A DNA stretch of 64,000 nt. Source: Dysgonomonas sp. 25. Lineage in GTDB: Bacteria > Bacteroidota > Bacteroidia > Bacteroidales > Dysgonomonadaceae. Where the stretch lies: positions 186,001-250,000 of the forward strand of contig NZ_QVMN01000004.1 of NCBI RefSeq assembly GCF_010501075.1, in the 5' to 3' direction. The notes beneath the pieces are model-generated. The model did no database searches and had not been told where the DNA came from. It was given only the letters and a program-made list of their open reading frames with translations. The stretch's first letter is position 1. Each line of letters starts with the position of its first letter. Shown in pieces: positions 44,269 to 52,687 of this stretch. Position numbers and translations under genes: made by a program.

Positions 44269-45285
44269 AAAAAGTAACATACCTCTACTTATTTTCGGGC
44301 ATTTTCTGTCGGGTTACTTTTTCCCGCAACTTGTATACTCGTATACTTATCAGCTTAATAATTATTTAACCACGAAGAGCACCAAGTTTTTCTAAGAACA
44401 CTCCCCCAAAAAGTAACAAACCTCTATTTGTTTTGAATGTTTTTCGGCGAGTTACTTTTTATTACTTAACCGCAGAGGCCACAAAGGTTTTACACCAAGT
44501 TCACAAAGGAGCAGCCGTGCTCTGTCATGCTGAGCGAAGTGAAGCATCTCGTCGCGTAATCGGAACGAGACCTCTCACATCCATTCGAGGTGACAAAAAA
44601 GTAACAAACCTCTACTTATTTTTGAGTGTTTTCTGTCGGGTTACTTTTTCTCGTAACTTGTATACTTATCAGCTTAATAATTATTTAACCACGAAGAATA
44701 CCAAGTTTTTCTAAGAACACTCCCCCAAAAAGTAACAAACCTCTATTTGTTTTGAATGTTTTTCGGCGAGTTACTTTTTATTACTTAACCGCAGAGGCCA
44801 CAAAGGTTTTACACCAAGTTCACAAAGGAGCAGCCGTGCTCTGTCATGCTGAGCGAAGTGAAGCATCTCGTCGCGTAATCGGAACGAGACCTCTCACATC
44901 CATTCGAGGTGACAAAAAAGTAACAAACCTCTACTTATTTTTGAGTGTTTTCTGTCGGGTTACTTTTTCTCGTAACTTGTATACTTATCAGCTTAATAAT
45001 TATTTAACCACGAAGAATACCAAGTTTTTCTAAGAACACTCCCCCAAAAAGTAACAAACCTCTATTTGTTTTGAATGTTTTTCGGCGAGTTACTTTTTAT
45101 TACTTAACCGCAGAGGCCACAAAGGTTTTACACCAAGTTCACAAAGGAGCAGACGCGCTCTGTCATGCTGAGCGAAGTGAAGCATCTCGTCGCGTAATCG
45201 GAATGAGACCTCTCGCATCCATTCGAGGTGACAAAAAAGTAACAAACCTCTACTTATTTTCGGGAATTTTTTGGCGAGTTACTTT
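44269..45285. repeat. 319-bp tandem repeat, about 3.2 copies
   Basis: Unit starts at AAAAAAGTAACAAACCTC recur at 44595, 44914 and 45233, exactly 319 bp apart. A more diverged unit occupies 44269-44594, and a partial one ends at 45285. Each unit holds TTACTTTTTATTACTTAACC, CTGTCATGCTGAGCGAAGTG, GAAGCATCTCGTCGCGTAAT, and GACCTCTCACATCCATTCGA followed by GGTGACA, whose ends pair into a long hairpin. The two middle units are nearly identical. The 93-codon frames in each unit are by-products. No gene lies between 44212 and 45365. Confidence 0.93.
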
Positions 45286-45358
45286 TTCTCGTAACTGATA
45301 ACCCCGTCAACTATTTCAATATTGATAAACTTATAGATATTATTTCAACTGCTGATTC
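45245..45358 (-). repeat. Right arm of inverted repeat pair 2
   Basis: Its minus strand matches 38995-39142: GTTGACGGGG and ATCTATAAGTTTATCAATAT are shared, followed by TCAGTTACGAG and the GTAGAGGTTTG end. It begins 8 bp beyond the stop of the gene at 45366 and merges with the end of the tandem repeat. Confidence 0.85.
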
Positions 45359-45365
45359 ACATTCT

Positions 45366-46469
45366 TTAGAAACAATATTGCACTCCGGCCGTATACCCCA
45401 TATATAGTTGTTTGTACGAAGGTCCGTCTAAGTCCTGCCACAAATAGAAATGCGGAAATAAAGTTTTATGCGCCTCGTCGTGGGCTAACATATAACTAAG
45501 CGTAGGGCCGGCATATATTTCTATCCTGTTGCTCAACCTTAATGTGGGCAATACCCGTAAGCTCGGATTGAAGATATGTTTGTAATTATAATCTTTGTCG
45601 TATGGCGTGAAGGGATTGAGGCTAAGCCCTAAACGTAAGCGGGGACTGGCAAGGTGCGTTTTACCCATATAAGTCAGCGCTATTTCATTGTCTATGCGGA
45701 ATCGTTTGCAGAAGCGTAAATGTACGCCCCAACCGCCCTCGACGACCAGCATATGTTCGCTCGAACGGACATTATATCCCGCTCCGATAATGCCATAGAA
45801 GAGCCTTCCACCCGAACGGAAGGTCGTTAAAAGGTTGCCCAGCCTGTCGAAACGCAGACCGAGGCTTTTGTGTCCGCTTTTGGTTATGTTTACCCAGCCT
45901 AATTGATAATCGTTTTCCTGAGCGATATTGAGCAACCCGAGCTGAAGACCTTTCCCCTCGCTTCGCTGATTAATCAACCCCAATTGCAGTCCTTGCTGAT
46001 GCTTTGTCGTATTGAATCCTCCAATCTGGACACCCTGCATATTTTCCTGCGCCAGATTGTATATTCCTATCTGCACGCCACGATGACTGTGCCTGCTGAA
46101 ATTTATTGCCGAAATGCTAAGTCCGTCGTAATAGTGCGAACGGTTGTATAGCCCGGCAATAGATACACCGCTCCCGTGGCGGTGAATCCGGGTTGCCAGC
46201 CCGGAAAGCTGAAAGCCTTTTGCTTCATTTCTCACAGAGCTGAAAATGCCACTGAAAAGAAAGCCGTTTTCGTTGTATGATTTTCCGTAAATCAGATTCA
46301 GCGACAAACTGTTTGTGTAAGAAGGAGCCTCCTGTCCTTGCGTATTTACCTTGCCGATAATACCCAATTTCAGGAAATCCTTTTTTATATTCTCTGTCGT
46401 TTGCTCTTGGGCAGATAAGTATGCCGTAAATAACGATAGGCAAATGATGCCCAAAAGTCTTTTTGTCAT
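45366..46469 (-). CDS. Secreted/outer-membrane protein with GLQLGLxN surface repeats
   Basis: A 367-residue exported protein. The signal peptide (LLGIICLSLFTAYLSA) is followed by a beta-rich region with short repeats of the type GVQIGIYNLAQENMQ, GVQIGGFNTTKHQQ, GLQLGLINQRSEGK and GLQLGLLNIAQEND (about residues 130-200). This resembles the LA_2272-type surface repeat in which Gly-hydrophobic-Gly units line a beta-solenoid or barrel. The C-terminal half alternates hydrophobic strands and ends in Phe (AGVQYCF), as outer-membrane barrels often do. Function is unknown. It follows the TPR gene with a 1-bp gap, so they are co-transcribed. Confidence 0.7.
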   Translation of the reverse strand: MTKRLLGIICLSLFTAYLSAQEQTTENIKKDFLKLGIIGKVNTQGQEAPSYTNSLSLNLIYGKSYNENGFLFSGIFSSVRNEAKGFQLSGLATRIHRHGSGVSIAGLYNRSHYYDGLSISAINFSRHSHRGVQIGIYNLAQENMQGVQIGGFNTTKHQQGLQLGLINQRSEGKGLQLGLLNIAQENDYQLGWVNITKSGHKSLGLRFDRLGNLLTTFRSGGRLFYGIIGAGYNVRSSEHMLVVEGGWGVHLRFCKRFRIDNEIALTYMGKTHLASPRLRLGLSLNPFTPYDKDYNYKHIFNPSLRVLPTLRLSNRIEIYAGPTLSYMLAHDEAHKTLFPHFYLWQDLDGPSYKQLYMGYTAGVQYCF

Positions 46470-46470
46470 T

Positions 46471-47568
46471 TTATGGGTTAGCTGTTCTTACAAATTTGTT
46501 GTCGTGAGTGATTTGGATGGGATTTGCTGTAAACCAGTTGACAAATCTATCCCATTCCTGCTGATTTTCAGCATGCCATTCGTCGAAGGCATCGAGGTCG
46601 CCCTGCATCAATATCCAATGGTTATAGGCGTTCATCAATCCCAAGGCTTGTATCTCTTTCTGGAAAGTGAACAATACATTCGGGTCGGATTCTCCGTATT
46701 TTTCCGTGTATATGGTGACGAACTTATTGCGGATAGTATTGAGAGATGTCAAGTCGATTTCTTTTGGGGCGGGGAGTACAGCTTCCTTCATCACAGAATC
46801 GTATACACTGCTGTTGTATGCCTGGCTCAAAGCCTTCAACAAATAAGCTGCATCGCCCGACTTTTTCTTGTCTAAATAGATTGTTTGTTCTTTCTTCGTA
46901 AACGAAAGGGCAACAGTGGTGTCGTTGACTATTGTTATATTATTCTTGTACGTATCGTAAAGCAATTTGCTTATTTCTTGTGTTCTACGGCTATTCCGTT
47001 CGAGGTTCATAAATATCTCGCCGTAAATCATCCCCCAGTTTTTCTCCTCTGTGTCCAGGTTGAACATCTTGGCTGCCCAATAGTAGTTGGATGGGAAAAT
47101 AGGATCGGCTTCTATACCTTTCTCAAAGATAGCCAATGCTCCATTATAGTCTTCCTGTCGCATAAGAGTTACCCCTTTGTTGAGGTAGAGAATACCTTTT
47201 TCGGGGAATTTCTTTAGCGCGTCGTCATAAGTCTTTAATGCTTTTTTAGACTCTCCCAGTTCGTCGTAAGCATTGCCAATCATTCCGTATAACAGGTGGT
47301 TGACATCTTTATGCTTTTCGAGCTTTTTCATTATTTTGATAGCCTCCTTGTAATCCTTTTTCAAGTAATAGGCATATCCTAATTCATAGCCTGCAACGTA
47401 CGAATCCGGTTCTTCCTTGAGTACCTCATTCAGCAGGATTATACTTTCGCCGATATTGCCGCTTTCCATCAGCTGTATGGCTTCTTCTATCTTGTCATTG
47501 TTAGTTTGAGCCTGTATCGTTTGGAAGAAAATAACAGACAACAGGCAAAGAAATATCGCTCTTTTCAT
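46471..47568 (-). CDS. Periplasmic TPR-repeat protein
   Basis: A 365-residue exported protein. The signal peptide (AIFLCLLSVIFFQTIQAQ) precedes four to five tetratricopeptide repeats up to about residue 165: EEAIQLMESGNIGESIILLN, YVAGYELGYAYYLKKDYKEA, LLYGMIGNAYDELGESKKAL and LYLNKGVTLMRQEDYNGALA. The C-terminal 200 residues are helical without a recognised family (YHWILMQGDLDAF-like end). It probably acts as a periplasmic scaffold with the outer-membrane protein encoded 1 bp downstream (inference). A TATCTTTA box, one mismatch from the -7 consensus, lies about 30 bp upstream. Confidence 0.75.
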   Translation of the reverse strand: MKRAIFLCLLSVIFFQTIQAQTNNDKIEEAIQLMESGNIGESIILLNEVLKEEPDSYVAGYELGYAYYLKKDYKEAIKIMKKLEKHKDVNHLLYGMIGNAYDELGESKKALKTYDDALKKFPEKGILYLNKGVTLMRQEDYNGALAIFEKGIEADPIFPSNYYWAAKMFNLDTEEKNWGMIYGEIFMNLERNSRRTQEISKLLYDTYKNNITIVNDTTVALSFTKKEQTIYLDKKKSGDAAYLLKALSQAYNSSVYDSVMKEAVLPAPKEIDLTSLNTIRNKFVTIYTEKYGESDPNVLFTFQKEIQALGLMNAYNHWILMQGDLDAFDEWHAENQQEWDRFVNWFTANPIQITHDNKFVRTANP

Positions 47569-47632
47569 AAGTTGTATTATTTAAGTGTGTCTGCCGCTAA
47601 AGATAATAGATTATTCCGAAAAAAGCGATAGT

Positions 47633-48262
47633 TTATATTAAGACATAAATAATCTTTTTCGTCTTGAAAAATTCTTCCTCGAAGAACATGGATAAATCAT
47701 CCGCTTCGGCCGTTTTCTTGAAAGGATGCATTTCGCCGTCCAGATTGCCACCTTTCAGACAGATGATTCCGTTCGGGAGAGCGTTGCGGTTCTCTTTCGA
47801 TATATTTTTGCGCACTATTTTGACCAAGTCGGGCAGAGGCATTACGGCACGGCTGACAACGAAGTCGAATTTTTCTTTCACCTCTTCGGCACGCGTATGG
47901 CGGCATTCGACGTTTGTCAGTCCTATTTCGGATGCGATTGCTCCTGCCACTTTGATGACCTTTTTGCCGATGCTGTCTACCAACAGGAATTTACATTGCG
48001 GAAACAGAATAGCCAACGGTATTCCCGGGAATCCGCCGCCGGTGCCCACGTCCATAATGTGCGTTCCGTCAGAGAATTGTATCAGTTTGGCTATGGCAAG
48101 CGAGTGCAATATGTGGTGCTCGTAGAGGTTATCTATATCCTTTCGGGAGATAACATTGATTTTGCTGTTCCAGTCGGTATATAACGGGCCTAACGCTGCA
48201 AACTGTTCTTTCTGTTTGTCGCTCAGCTCGGGGAAGTATTTCAGAATGATATCGATATCCAT
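47633..48262 (-). CDS. rsmG: 16S rRNA (guanine527-N7)-methyltransferase RsmG
   Basis: A 209-residue cytoplasmic methyltransferase. NVISRKDIDNLYEHHILHSL, then the SAM-binding loop IMDVGTGGGFPGIPLAILFP, then LLVDSIGKKVIKV and FDFVVSRAV are the standard RsmG motifs. It methylates G527 in the 530 loop of 16S rRNA. The gene starts 4 bp after the DUF3298 lipoprotein gene and shares its transcript. Length is normal for the family. Confidence 0.95.
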   Translation of the reverse strand: MDIDIILKYFPELSDKQKEQFAALGPLYTDWNSKINVISRKDIDNLYEHHILHSLAIAKLIQFSDGTHIMDVGTGGGFPGIPLAILFPQCKFLLVDSIGKKVIKVAGAIASEIGLTNVECRHTRAEEVKEKFDFVVSRAVMPLPDLVKIVRKNISKENRNALPNGIICLKGGNLDGEMHPFKKTAEADDLSMFFEEEFFKTKKIIYVLI

Positions 48263-48266
48263 CCGT

Positions 48267-49115
48267 TTAATTATAGAAATGTGAAATAGGAGAATTGTCT
48301 TTTAACAGGGAAATTATTTCTTCATACGGCATGTGAATCGTAATAGCACCTACCGATTGAGGGGCTATCTCTCCCTCGTTGAAGGTATAGTCTATCCCCG
48401 TTTCGTTGACAATGAAGTTGTTGTTGAACGGGATATCTTCGATGCCGAAAAAGCCTAAATCTTCCATCAGTTGCTGTGTAGACTCGGCTTTGTTTTGCTT
48501 CAATATCTCGGCAACGAAAAATTCGCCTAAAGTGTCTTTATATTCAGGGACGAAGATGTCTTCTTCGTTCAAGCGCTTACCTGTTTTCGTGTCGAATACT
48601 AAATTTTGATAGTAAGTAGAAGAGTTCGCTCCGCCCTTGTAATCGCGCGATACGATTTGATAAGAAAGAATCCCGCCTTTATCGAACAATACATGTGTAT
48701 TGATTTTCTTGTAATAAGAGAAATAGTCCATCGTTTCGCCCGACTTTTCCCAGTCAGGGAAGCGCATTACTACATCCTGTTTGTAGTTTTCTACATACGC
48801 TTTTTTATATTTCTCCAAAGCCTCCCGCGCAGGCAGCGATAAATAGCTTTCGTCTTCGAAAAGGTAGACGTTCAACTCATTTTGTATCTGCGAAAGGATT
48901 TTTTCATCCTCATACTTGTCAGGATAAATATAGGTAACTTGCAATGAGCAAGAAGGTTTGACCGAATCATTGTCGAGATGGTATATCTCTACAACGCTTA
49001 GCGTATCGTAAGCGATATTATTCGGTGTTTCGTTGGCTGCTGTCCGTTTGCAGGAAGCGCAGCACAGCAACGTTACTAATAGGCACGGAATCAATCCGTA
49101 AATAACTTTTCTCAT
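48267..49115 (-). CDS. DUF3298 (RsiV-like) lipoprotein
   Basis: A 282-residue lipoprotein. The signal peptide ends LLCCASC followed by KRT. The mature part shows the DUF4163/DUF3298 arrangement: YIYPDKYEDEKILSQIQNEL near the start, the DYKGGANSSTYYQNLVFDTK turn that corresponds to the GGAH motif, then TGKRLNEEDIFVPEYKDTL, and PQSVGAITIHMPYEEIISLL at the end. The fold is shared with the C-terminal domain of RsiV. The role in Bacteroidota is unknown. It is the first gene of an operon with rsmG, and an exact -7 box lies 24 bp upstream. Confidence 0.85.
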   Translation of the reverse strand: MRKVIYGLIPCLLVTLLCCASCKRTAANETPNNIAYDTLSVVEIYHLDNDSVKPSCSLQVTYIYPDKYEDEKILSQIQNELNVYLFEDESYLSLPAREALEKYKKAYVENYKQDVVMRFPDWEKSGETMDYFSYYKKINTHVLFDKGGILSYQIVSRDYKGGANSSTYYQNLVFDTKTGKRLNEEDIFVPEYKDTLGEFFVAEILKQNKAESTQQLMEDLGFFGIEDIPFNNNFIVNETGIDYTFNEGEIAPQSVGAITIHMPYEEIISLLKDNSPISHFYN

Positions 49116-49139
49116 AAATATATAAATCTACTGGAACTG

Positions 49140-49147
49140 CAAAGATA
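49140..49147 (-). promoter_or_regulatory. -7 box of the DUF3298-rsmG operon
   Basis: The minus strand reads TATCTTTG, exact consensus, 24 bp from the ATG at 49115. Confidence 0.55.
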
Positions 49148-49179
49148 GTACAAAATGAGGCAGTAGCCTCTCAAAAAAA

Positions 49180-50523
49180 TCATTCGGCAAACAAAGATTC
49201 GTGAAGAATCTCACCCACAGTAGGATGTGGGAATACGATTTTTTGGAACTGGTCTACCGTATATCCTTTTTCGATGGCTATGCCCGCAATGACAATCAAT
49301 TCCGATGACGGATTGCCAAGCATATGGCAACCGATAATAATATCATCCTTGCTTAGAATCAACTTGCAAAAGCCGTTGCCCAATTCATTTTCTGCGACAA
49401 AACGTCCCGAATATGCCATCGGCAGTTTCACGATCTTAGAGCCTTCTATTTCCCCTTCCAAAGCGCCTACTCCGGCTATTTCAGGGTTTGTATAGACCAC
49501 ACCCGGAATAGCATTGTAGGACATCTGATCGGAAGTCCCTGTCAGATGGTTCACGGCAACTTCGGCTTCGCGTACGGCCGTATGCGCCAATAGCGAATAG
49601 CCTGTTACGTCGCCACAAGCATAGACCGAAGGATGGGAAGTGTGCATATGCTCGTCGACTTTTACACCTCTGCCATGCAGTTCTATGTTCAACTTTTCTA
49701 ACCCGAGCCCGGCAATAACCGGCCTCCTTCCCGTACTAAGCAGGAGTTGTCTGGCTTCTATTTCTATCCTTTCTCCGTCTTTCTCGGCAACGACCTTTTC
49801 AGCAGTCACCTCTTGCACTTTTGTGTCGAGATAGAATGCGATGCCGGCTTTGGTATATTCGGCACGAAGCATTTCGGCCGATTCCTTATCCATGTTGGCC
49901 AATATCTCGGGCAGCATTTCTATCACGCTGACTTTCACACCCAGTGTGTGGTAAAAGTAAGCAAATTCCATCCCGATAACTCCGCCGCCGATAATAGCCA
50001 ACGATTCGGGTAGTTCTTTGCAATCCAATGCTTCGCGGGATGTCCAATACGAAACCGAATCCAGCCCTTTTATCGGTGGGATTATCGTTTCCGAGCCGGT
50101 GCAAAGCAATAGCTTCTTCACTTCATAGGTTTCACCTTCGCAACTGATAAGGATATGCTTATTTTCGTTTTCGCCTTTTATTTCGGCATTACCGTTCACT
50201 ATTACAGTTTCGTGCGCATTCAGCTTCTGTTTGATTCCGGCAACTAACTTGCGTACGACTTTATTCTTACGGGCTATTATCTTAGCCAGATCTGCCGATG
50301 CCTCTCCCGATACATGTATACCGTATTTGGCAGCACTCCGTATAGAGGCTAACGTTTTGGCCGAATACAATAGCGTTTTGGTCGGAATACAACCTTCATT
50401 CAGGCACACTCCGCCTAACGCATTTCGCTCGAACAAGATTGTTTTAAGCCCTTTTGCTCCTGCACGTTCTGCGGCTGTATATCCTGCCGGCCCGCCCCCG
50501 ATAATAGCTAAATCGTAAATCAT
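49180..50523 (-). CDS. lpdA: Dihydrolipoyl dehydrogenase
   Basis: A 447-residue FAD enzyme, the E3 component that reoxidises lipoyl groups of 2-oxoacid dehydrogenases or the glycine cleavage system. The FAD site reads LAIIGGGPAGYTAAERAGAK. The redox-active disulphide lies in GGVCLNEGCIPTKTLL. The NAD site reads LAIIGGGVIGMEFAYFYHTL. YACGDVTGYSLLAHTAVREA binds FAD, and FPHPTVGEILHESLF carries the His-Glu catalytic pair. No E1 or E2 gene is adjacent, so the partner complex cannot be named. Confidence 0.93.
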   Translation of the reverse strand: MIYDLAIIGGGPAGYTAAERAGAKGLKTILFERNALGGVCLNEGCIPTKTLLYSAKTLASIRSAAKYGIHVSGEASADLAKIIARKNKVVRKLVAGIKQKLNAHETVIVNGNAEIKGENENKHILISCEGETYEVKKLLLCTGSETIIPPIKGLDSVSYWTSREALDCKELPESLAIIGGGVIGMEFAYFYHTLGVKVSVIEMLPEILANMDKESAEMLRAEYTKAGIAFYLDTKVQEVTAEKVVAEKDGERIEIEARQLLLSTGRRPVIAGLGLEKLNIELHGRGVKVDEHMHTSHPSVYACGDVTGYSLLAHTAVREAEVAVNHLTGTSDQMSYNAIPGVVYTNPEIAGVGALEGEIEGSKIVKLPMAYSGRFVAENELGNGFCKLILSKDDIIIGCHMLGNPSSELIVIAGIAIEKGYTVDQFQKIVFPHPTVGEILHESLFAE

Positions 50524-50557
50524 AGTATTTAGATTTTAAGTCCTTTTTATATTATTA

Positions 50558-50565
50558 CAAATATA
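50558..50565 (-). promoter_or_regulatory. -7 box of lpdA
   Basis: The minus strand reads TATATTTG, exact consensus, 34 bp upstream of the ATG. Confidence 0.45.
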
Positions 50566-50588
50566 AGCATTGTCCGATACCAAGCAAG

Positions 50589-51575
50589 TTAATCGGCAAT
50601 AATCTCTTGTATCTTTGGTTTAATGGCAGCCCATTGTTGCTCTGTTATTTTAGGGCCGATGACTTGTATAACATTTTCGGCTAATAGCGCCCCGATTAAT
50701 CCGCATTTCTCCAACGAAAGGTCGTGGATAAGCCCGTACATAAAGCCTGAAGCATACAAGTCGCCCGCGCCTGTGGTATCTACGCAATCGACTTCCCGGG
50801 CAGGGATAAAGACTTTTTCTTTTCCACGTTGTGCCCACGAACCGTTTGCTCCGGCTTTGACAATCGCCACTTCGACCATTTCAGCCAAACGCGAAACAGC
50901 TTCTTCCGGCGTAACGTCTTTCCCGTAAAGGGATTTAGCTTCTTCTTCGTTGGCAAAAACAATATCGACCTGAGACGGGATAATTTCCAATAGAAAATCC
51001 TTGCTTTCTTCCACCACATTGTAGCTGGCAAAGTCGAGTATCACCTTCAGCCCCGCTTCTTTGGCCATATAGATAGCTTGGCGGATGAGGTCGTAGCTTT
51101 GCACGAGATAGCCCTCGATATAGAAATAGTCGTATCCTTCGAATTGTTGTTTATCCAGTTCGTTGGCATGGAGTAGCGCAGCTGCACCCAAATAAGTGCC
51201 GAAGGTGCGTTCTCCGTCCTGCGAAATGAAAGTAGTTGCTACGCCCGATGTTTCGTCTACCTCGGAGAGTAGGGGAGCGACGCCGTATTTCAGCAGGTCA
51301 TCCCGGTAGCGTTTGCCGAAAGTGTCTTTCCCGATACGTCCGATAAACCCTGTTTTGATGTCCAGGCAAGCTAACCCGACTATCGTATTGGCAGCTGAGC
51401 CGCCCGATACCACTTCGGCGTTGAGCTTCTGTATTTCATCCGATAATTCGGCAAAACGTTTTTCGTCTATCAATTGCATGCTTCCTTTCGGCAGATTCAA
51501 TGTTTCGAGCAGTTTATCATCGGCAATACGAGCCAAAACATCTACAAGGGCGTTGCCCATTCCTAATACTTTCAT
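50589..51575 (-). CDS. PfkB-family carbohydrate kinase (adenosine kinase-like)
   Basis: A 328-residue cytoplasmic ribokinase-fold enzyme. It opens KVLGMGNALVDVLARI, has EVVSGGSAANTIVGLACLD (the substrate-side GGSxAN motif) and closes with the ATP-site/anion-hole motif VDCVDTTGAGDLYASGFMYG holding the catalytic Asp. The GNALVDV start and overall order are those of the adenosine kinase or inosine/sugar kinase subgroup common in Bacteroidota. The exact substrate is not certain. The gene diverges from the tRNA-Asn cluster with nearly touching promoter elements. Confidence 0.88.
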   Translation of the reverse strand: MKVLGMGNALVDVLARIADDKLLETLNLPKGSMQLIDEKRFAELSDEIQKLNAEVVSGGSAANTIVGLACLDIKTGFIGRIGKDTFGKRYRDDLLKYGVAPLLSEVDETSGVATTFISQDGERTFGTYLGAAALLHANELDKQQFEGYDYFYIEGYLVQSYDLIRQAIYMAKEAGLKVILDFASYNVVEESKDFLLEIIPSQVDIVFANEEEAKSLYGKDVTPEEAVSRLAEMVEVAIVKAGANGSWAQRGKEKVFIPAREVDCVDTTGAGDLYASGFMYGLIHDLSLEKCGLIGALLAENVIQVIGPKITEQQWAAIKPKIQEIIAD

Positions 51576-51597
51576 CTACTATGTTTAATTTTTTTGT

Positions 51598-51605
51598 CAA
51601 AGATA
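51598..51605 (-). promoter_or_regulatory. -7 box of the PfkB kinase gene
   Basis: The minus strand reads TATCTTTG, exact consensus, 22 bp from the ATG at 51575. It abuts the -33 element of the divergent tRNA promoter. Confidence 0.55.
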
Positions 51606-51636
51606 TTGCATAATTCAGAAATATGCCCTACTTTTG
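51606..51636 (+). promoter_or_regulatory. Promoter of the tRNA-Asn cluster
   Basis: A TTG at 51606-51608 and TACTTTTG at 51629-51636 lie 20 bp apart, close to ideal Bacteroidota spacing. The first tRNA starts 26 bp after the -7 box. Confidence 0.6.
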
Positions 51637-51661
51637 CCTCACTTTTGAGTAATAAAAACAT

Positions 51662-51735
51662 TCTTCCTTAGCTCAGTTGGTTAGAGCACCTGACTGTTAA
51701 TCAGGGGGTCCTTGGTTCAAGCCCAAGAGGAAGAG
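51662..51735 (+). tRNA. tRNA-Asn (anticodon GTT), copy 1 of 4
   Basis: A 74-nt cloverleaf. Acceptor TCTTCCT pairs with AGGAAGA, discriminator G at 51735. Anticodon stem CCTGA/TCAGG with loop CTGTTAA gives GTT. D and T arms are complete and no CCA is encoded. Confidence 0.97.
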
Positions 51736-51765
51736 CAAAGACAAAAGTATTGCTCAAAAGTATAT

Positions 51766-51839
51766 TCTTCCTTAGCTCAGTTGGTTAGAGCACCTGACTG
51801 TTAATCAGGGGGTCCTTGGTTCAAGCCCAAGAGGAAGAG
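51766..51839 (+). tRNA. tRNA-Asn (anticodon GTT), copy 2 of 4
   Basis: Identical to copy 1 and placed exactly 104 bp downstream. The 30-bp spacer is also identical to the following ones. Confidence 0.97.
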
Positions 51840-51869
51840 CAAAGACAAAAGTATTGCTCAAAAGTATAT

Positions 51870-51943
51870 TCTTCCTTAGCTCAGTTGGTTAGAGCACCTG
51901 ACTGTTAATCAGGGGGTCCTTGGTTCAAGCCCAAGAGGAAGAG
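51870..51943 (+). tRNA. tRNA-Asn (anticodon GTT), copy 3 of 4
   Basis: Identical in sequence, again at 104-bp spacing. Confidence 0.97.
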
Positions 51944-51973
51944 CAAAGACAAAAGTATTGCTCAAAAGTATAT

Positions 51974-52047
51974 TCTTCCTTAGCTCAGTTGGTTAGAGCA
52001 CCTGACTGTTAATCAGGGGGTCCTTGGTTCAAGCCCAAGAGGAAGAG
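51974..52047 (+). tRNA. tRNA-Asn (anticodon GTT), copy 4 of 4
   Basis: Identical in sequence and the last of the array. After it the spacer is lost and a terminator follows. Confidence 0.97.
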
Positions 52048-52052
52048 CAGAA

Positions 52053-52087
52053 GCCGCAGAACAGTTTTGTTTTGCGGTTTTTTTGTT
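52053..52087 (+). terminator. Terminator of the tRNA-Asn cluster
   Basis: CCGCA and TGCGG (outer) plus AACA and TGTT (inner) form a stem around 52054-52077, followed by a long T run. Confidence 0.8.
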
Positions 52088-52120
52088 TATATTTATAGCC
52101 TGAACCTTTATTCTAATGCT

Positions 52121-52672
52121 ATGAGAAAGATTACAATATTCCTTTTTCTTACTTTGCTGGTAACTTGTATCCAGAGTAAGGCGGAGAAAAATGATGCGAG
52201 CCTGCCGGAATCCGAAGAATATGTTGAGAATCCAAAGCAGCGGATAATGACGCCCAAACTGAAGATAGCTATAGTTAAAAAGCCGAAAACAACTTCGGAA
52301 GGTGTGAAGCTCCCGGAAAATCGTATTTGTACCTGCGAAGATAATGGAGAGCCCAAGCCTCTTTCCTGGCCGAAATATCCTCCTCAATATCCGGGTGGGG
52401 AGAAAGCATTGGAAGAGTACATAAAGACGAATTTCAAATATCCGGAACCTTACTTTGAAAAAGAACTTCATGCAAAAATATTGCTCAGGTTCGTAATTAA
52501 TACTTCTGGAGAGACTGATCAGGTGAGGGTATTGAAAGGCTTTAATCCCACTTATGATAGGGAAGCAGTGAGGGTAATGAAATTTATTACGCAAAAATGG
52601 ACTCCGGCAAAAGATAAAGGAGAAACCGTATCGGCTTATGTTACGATGGAGATTTCTATAGATATAGACTAA
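52121..52672 (+). CDS. TonB C-terminal domain lipoprotein
   Basis: A 183-residue protein. The N-terminal signal (ITIFLFLTLLVTC) fits a lipobox at Cys16. Residues about 85-183 form a TonB C-terminal domain: PQYPGGEKALEEYIKTNFKY, LLRFVINTSGETDQVRVLKG, then DREAVRVMKFITQKWTPAKD and the final strand VSAYVTMEISIDID. There is no N-terminal transmembrane helix plus Pro-rich linker as in real TonB, so it may be a periplasmic relative and not an energy transducer. The start at 52121 is preferred over the upstream ATG at 52067, which lies in the tRNA terminator. Confidence 0.82.
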   Translation: MRKITIFLFLTLLVTCIQSKAEKNDASLPESEEYVENPKQRIMTPKLKIAIVKKPKTTSEGVKLPENRICTCEDNGEPKPLSWPKYPPQYPGGEKALEEYIKTNFKYPEPYFEKELHAKILLRFVINTSGETDQVRVLKGFNPTYDREAVRVMKFITQKWTPAKDKGETVSAYVTMEISIDID

Positions 52673-52687
52673 TAAATAAAACGAAAA

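Noticed and set aside
44433-45298. Three similar frames of 75-93 codons in a row
   Set aside because: They are the same frame within each 319-bp tandem repeat unit and carry the translated hairpin repeat, so they are by-products.
51662-52047. Regular 104-bp repeat that could suggest a CRISPR array
   Set aside because: Each unit is a complete tRNA-Asn cloverleaf, and the spacers are identical instead of variable. No cas gene is near.
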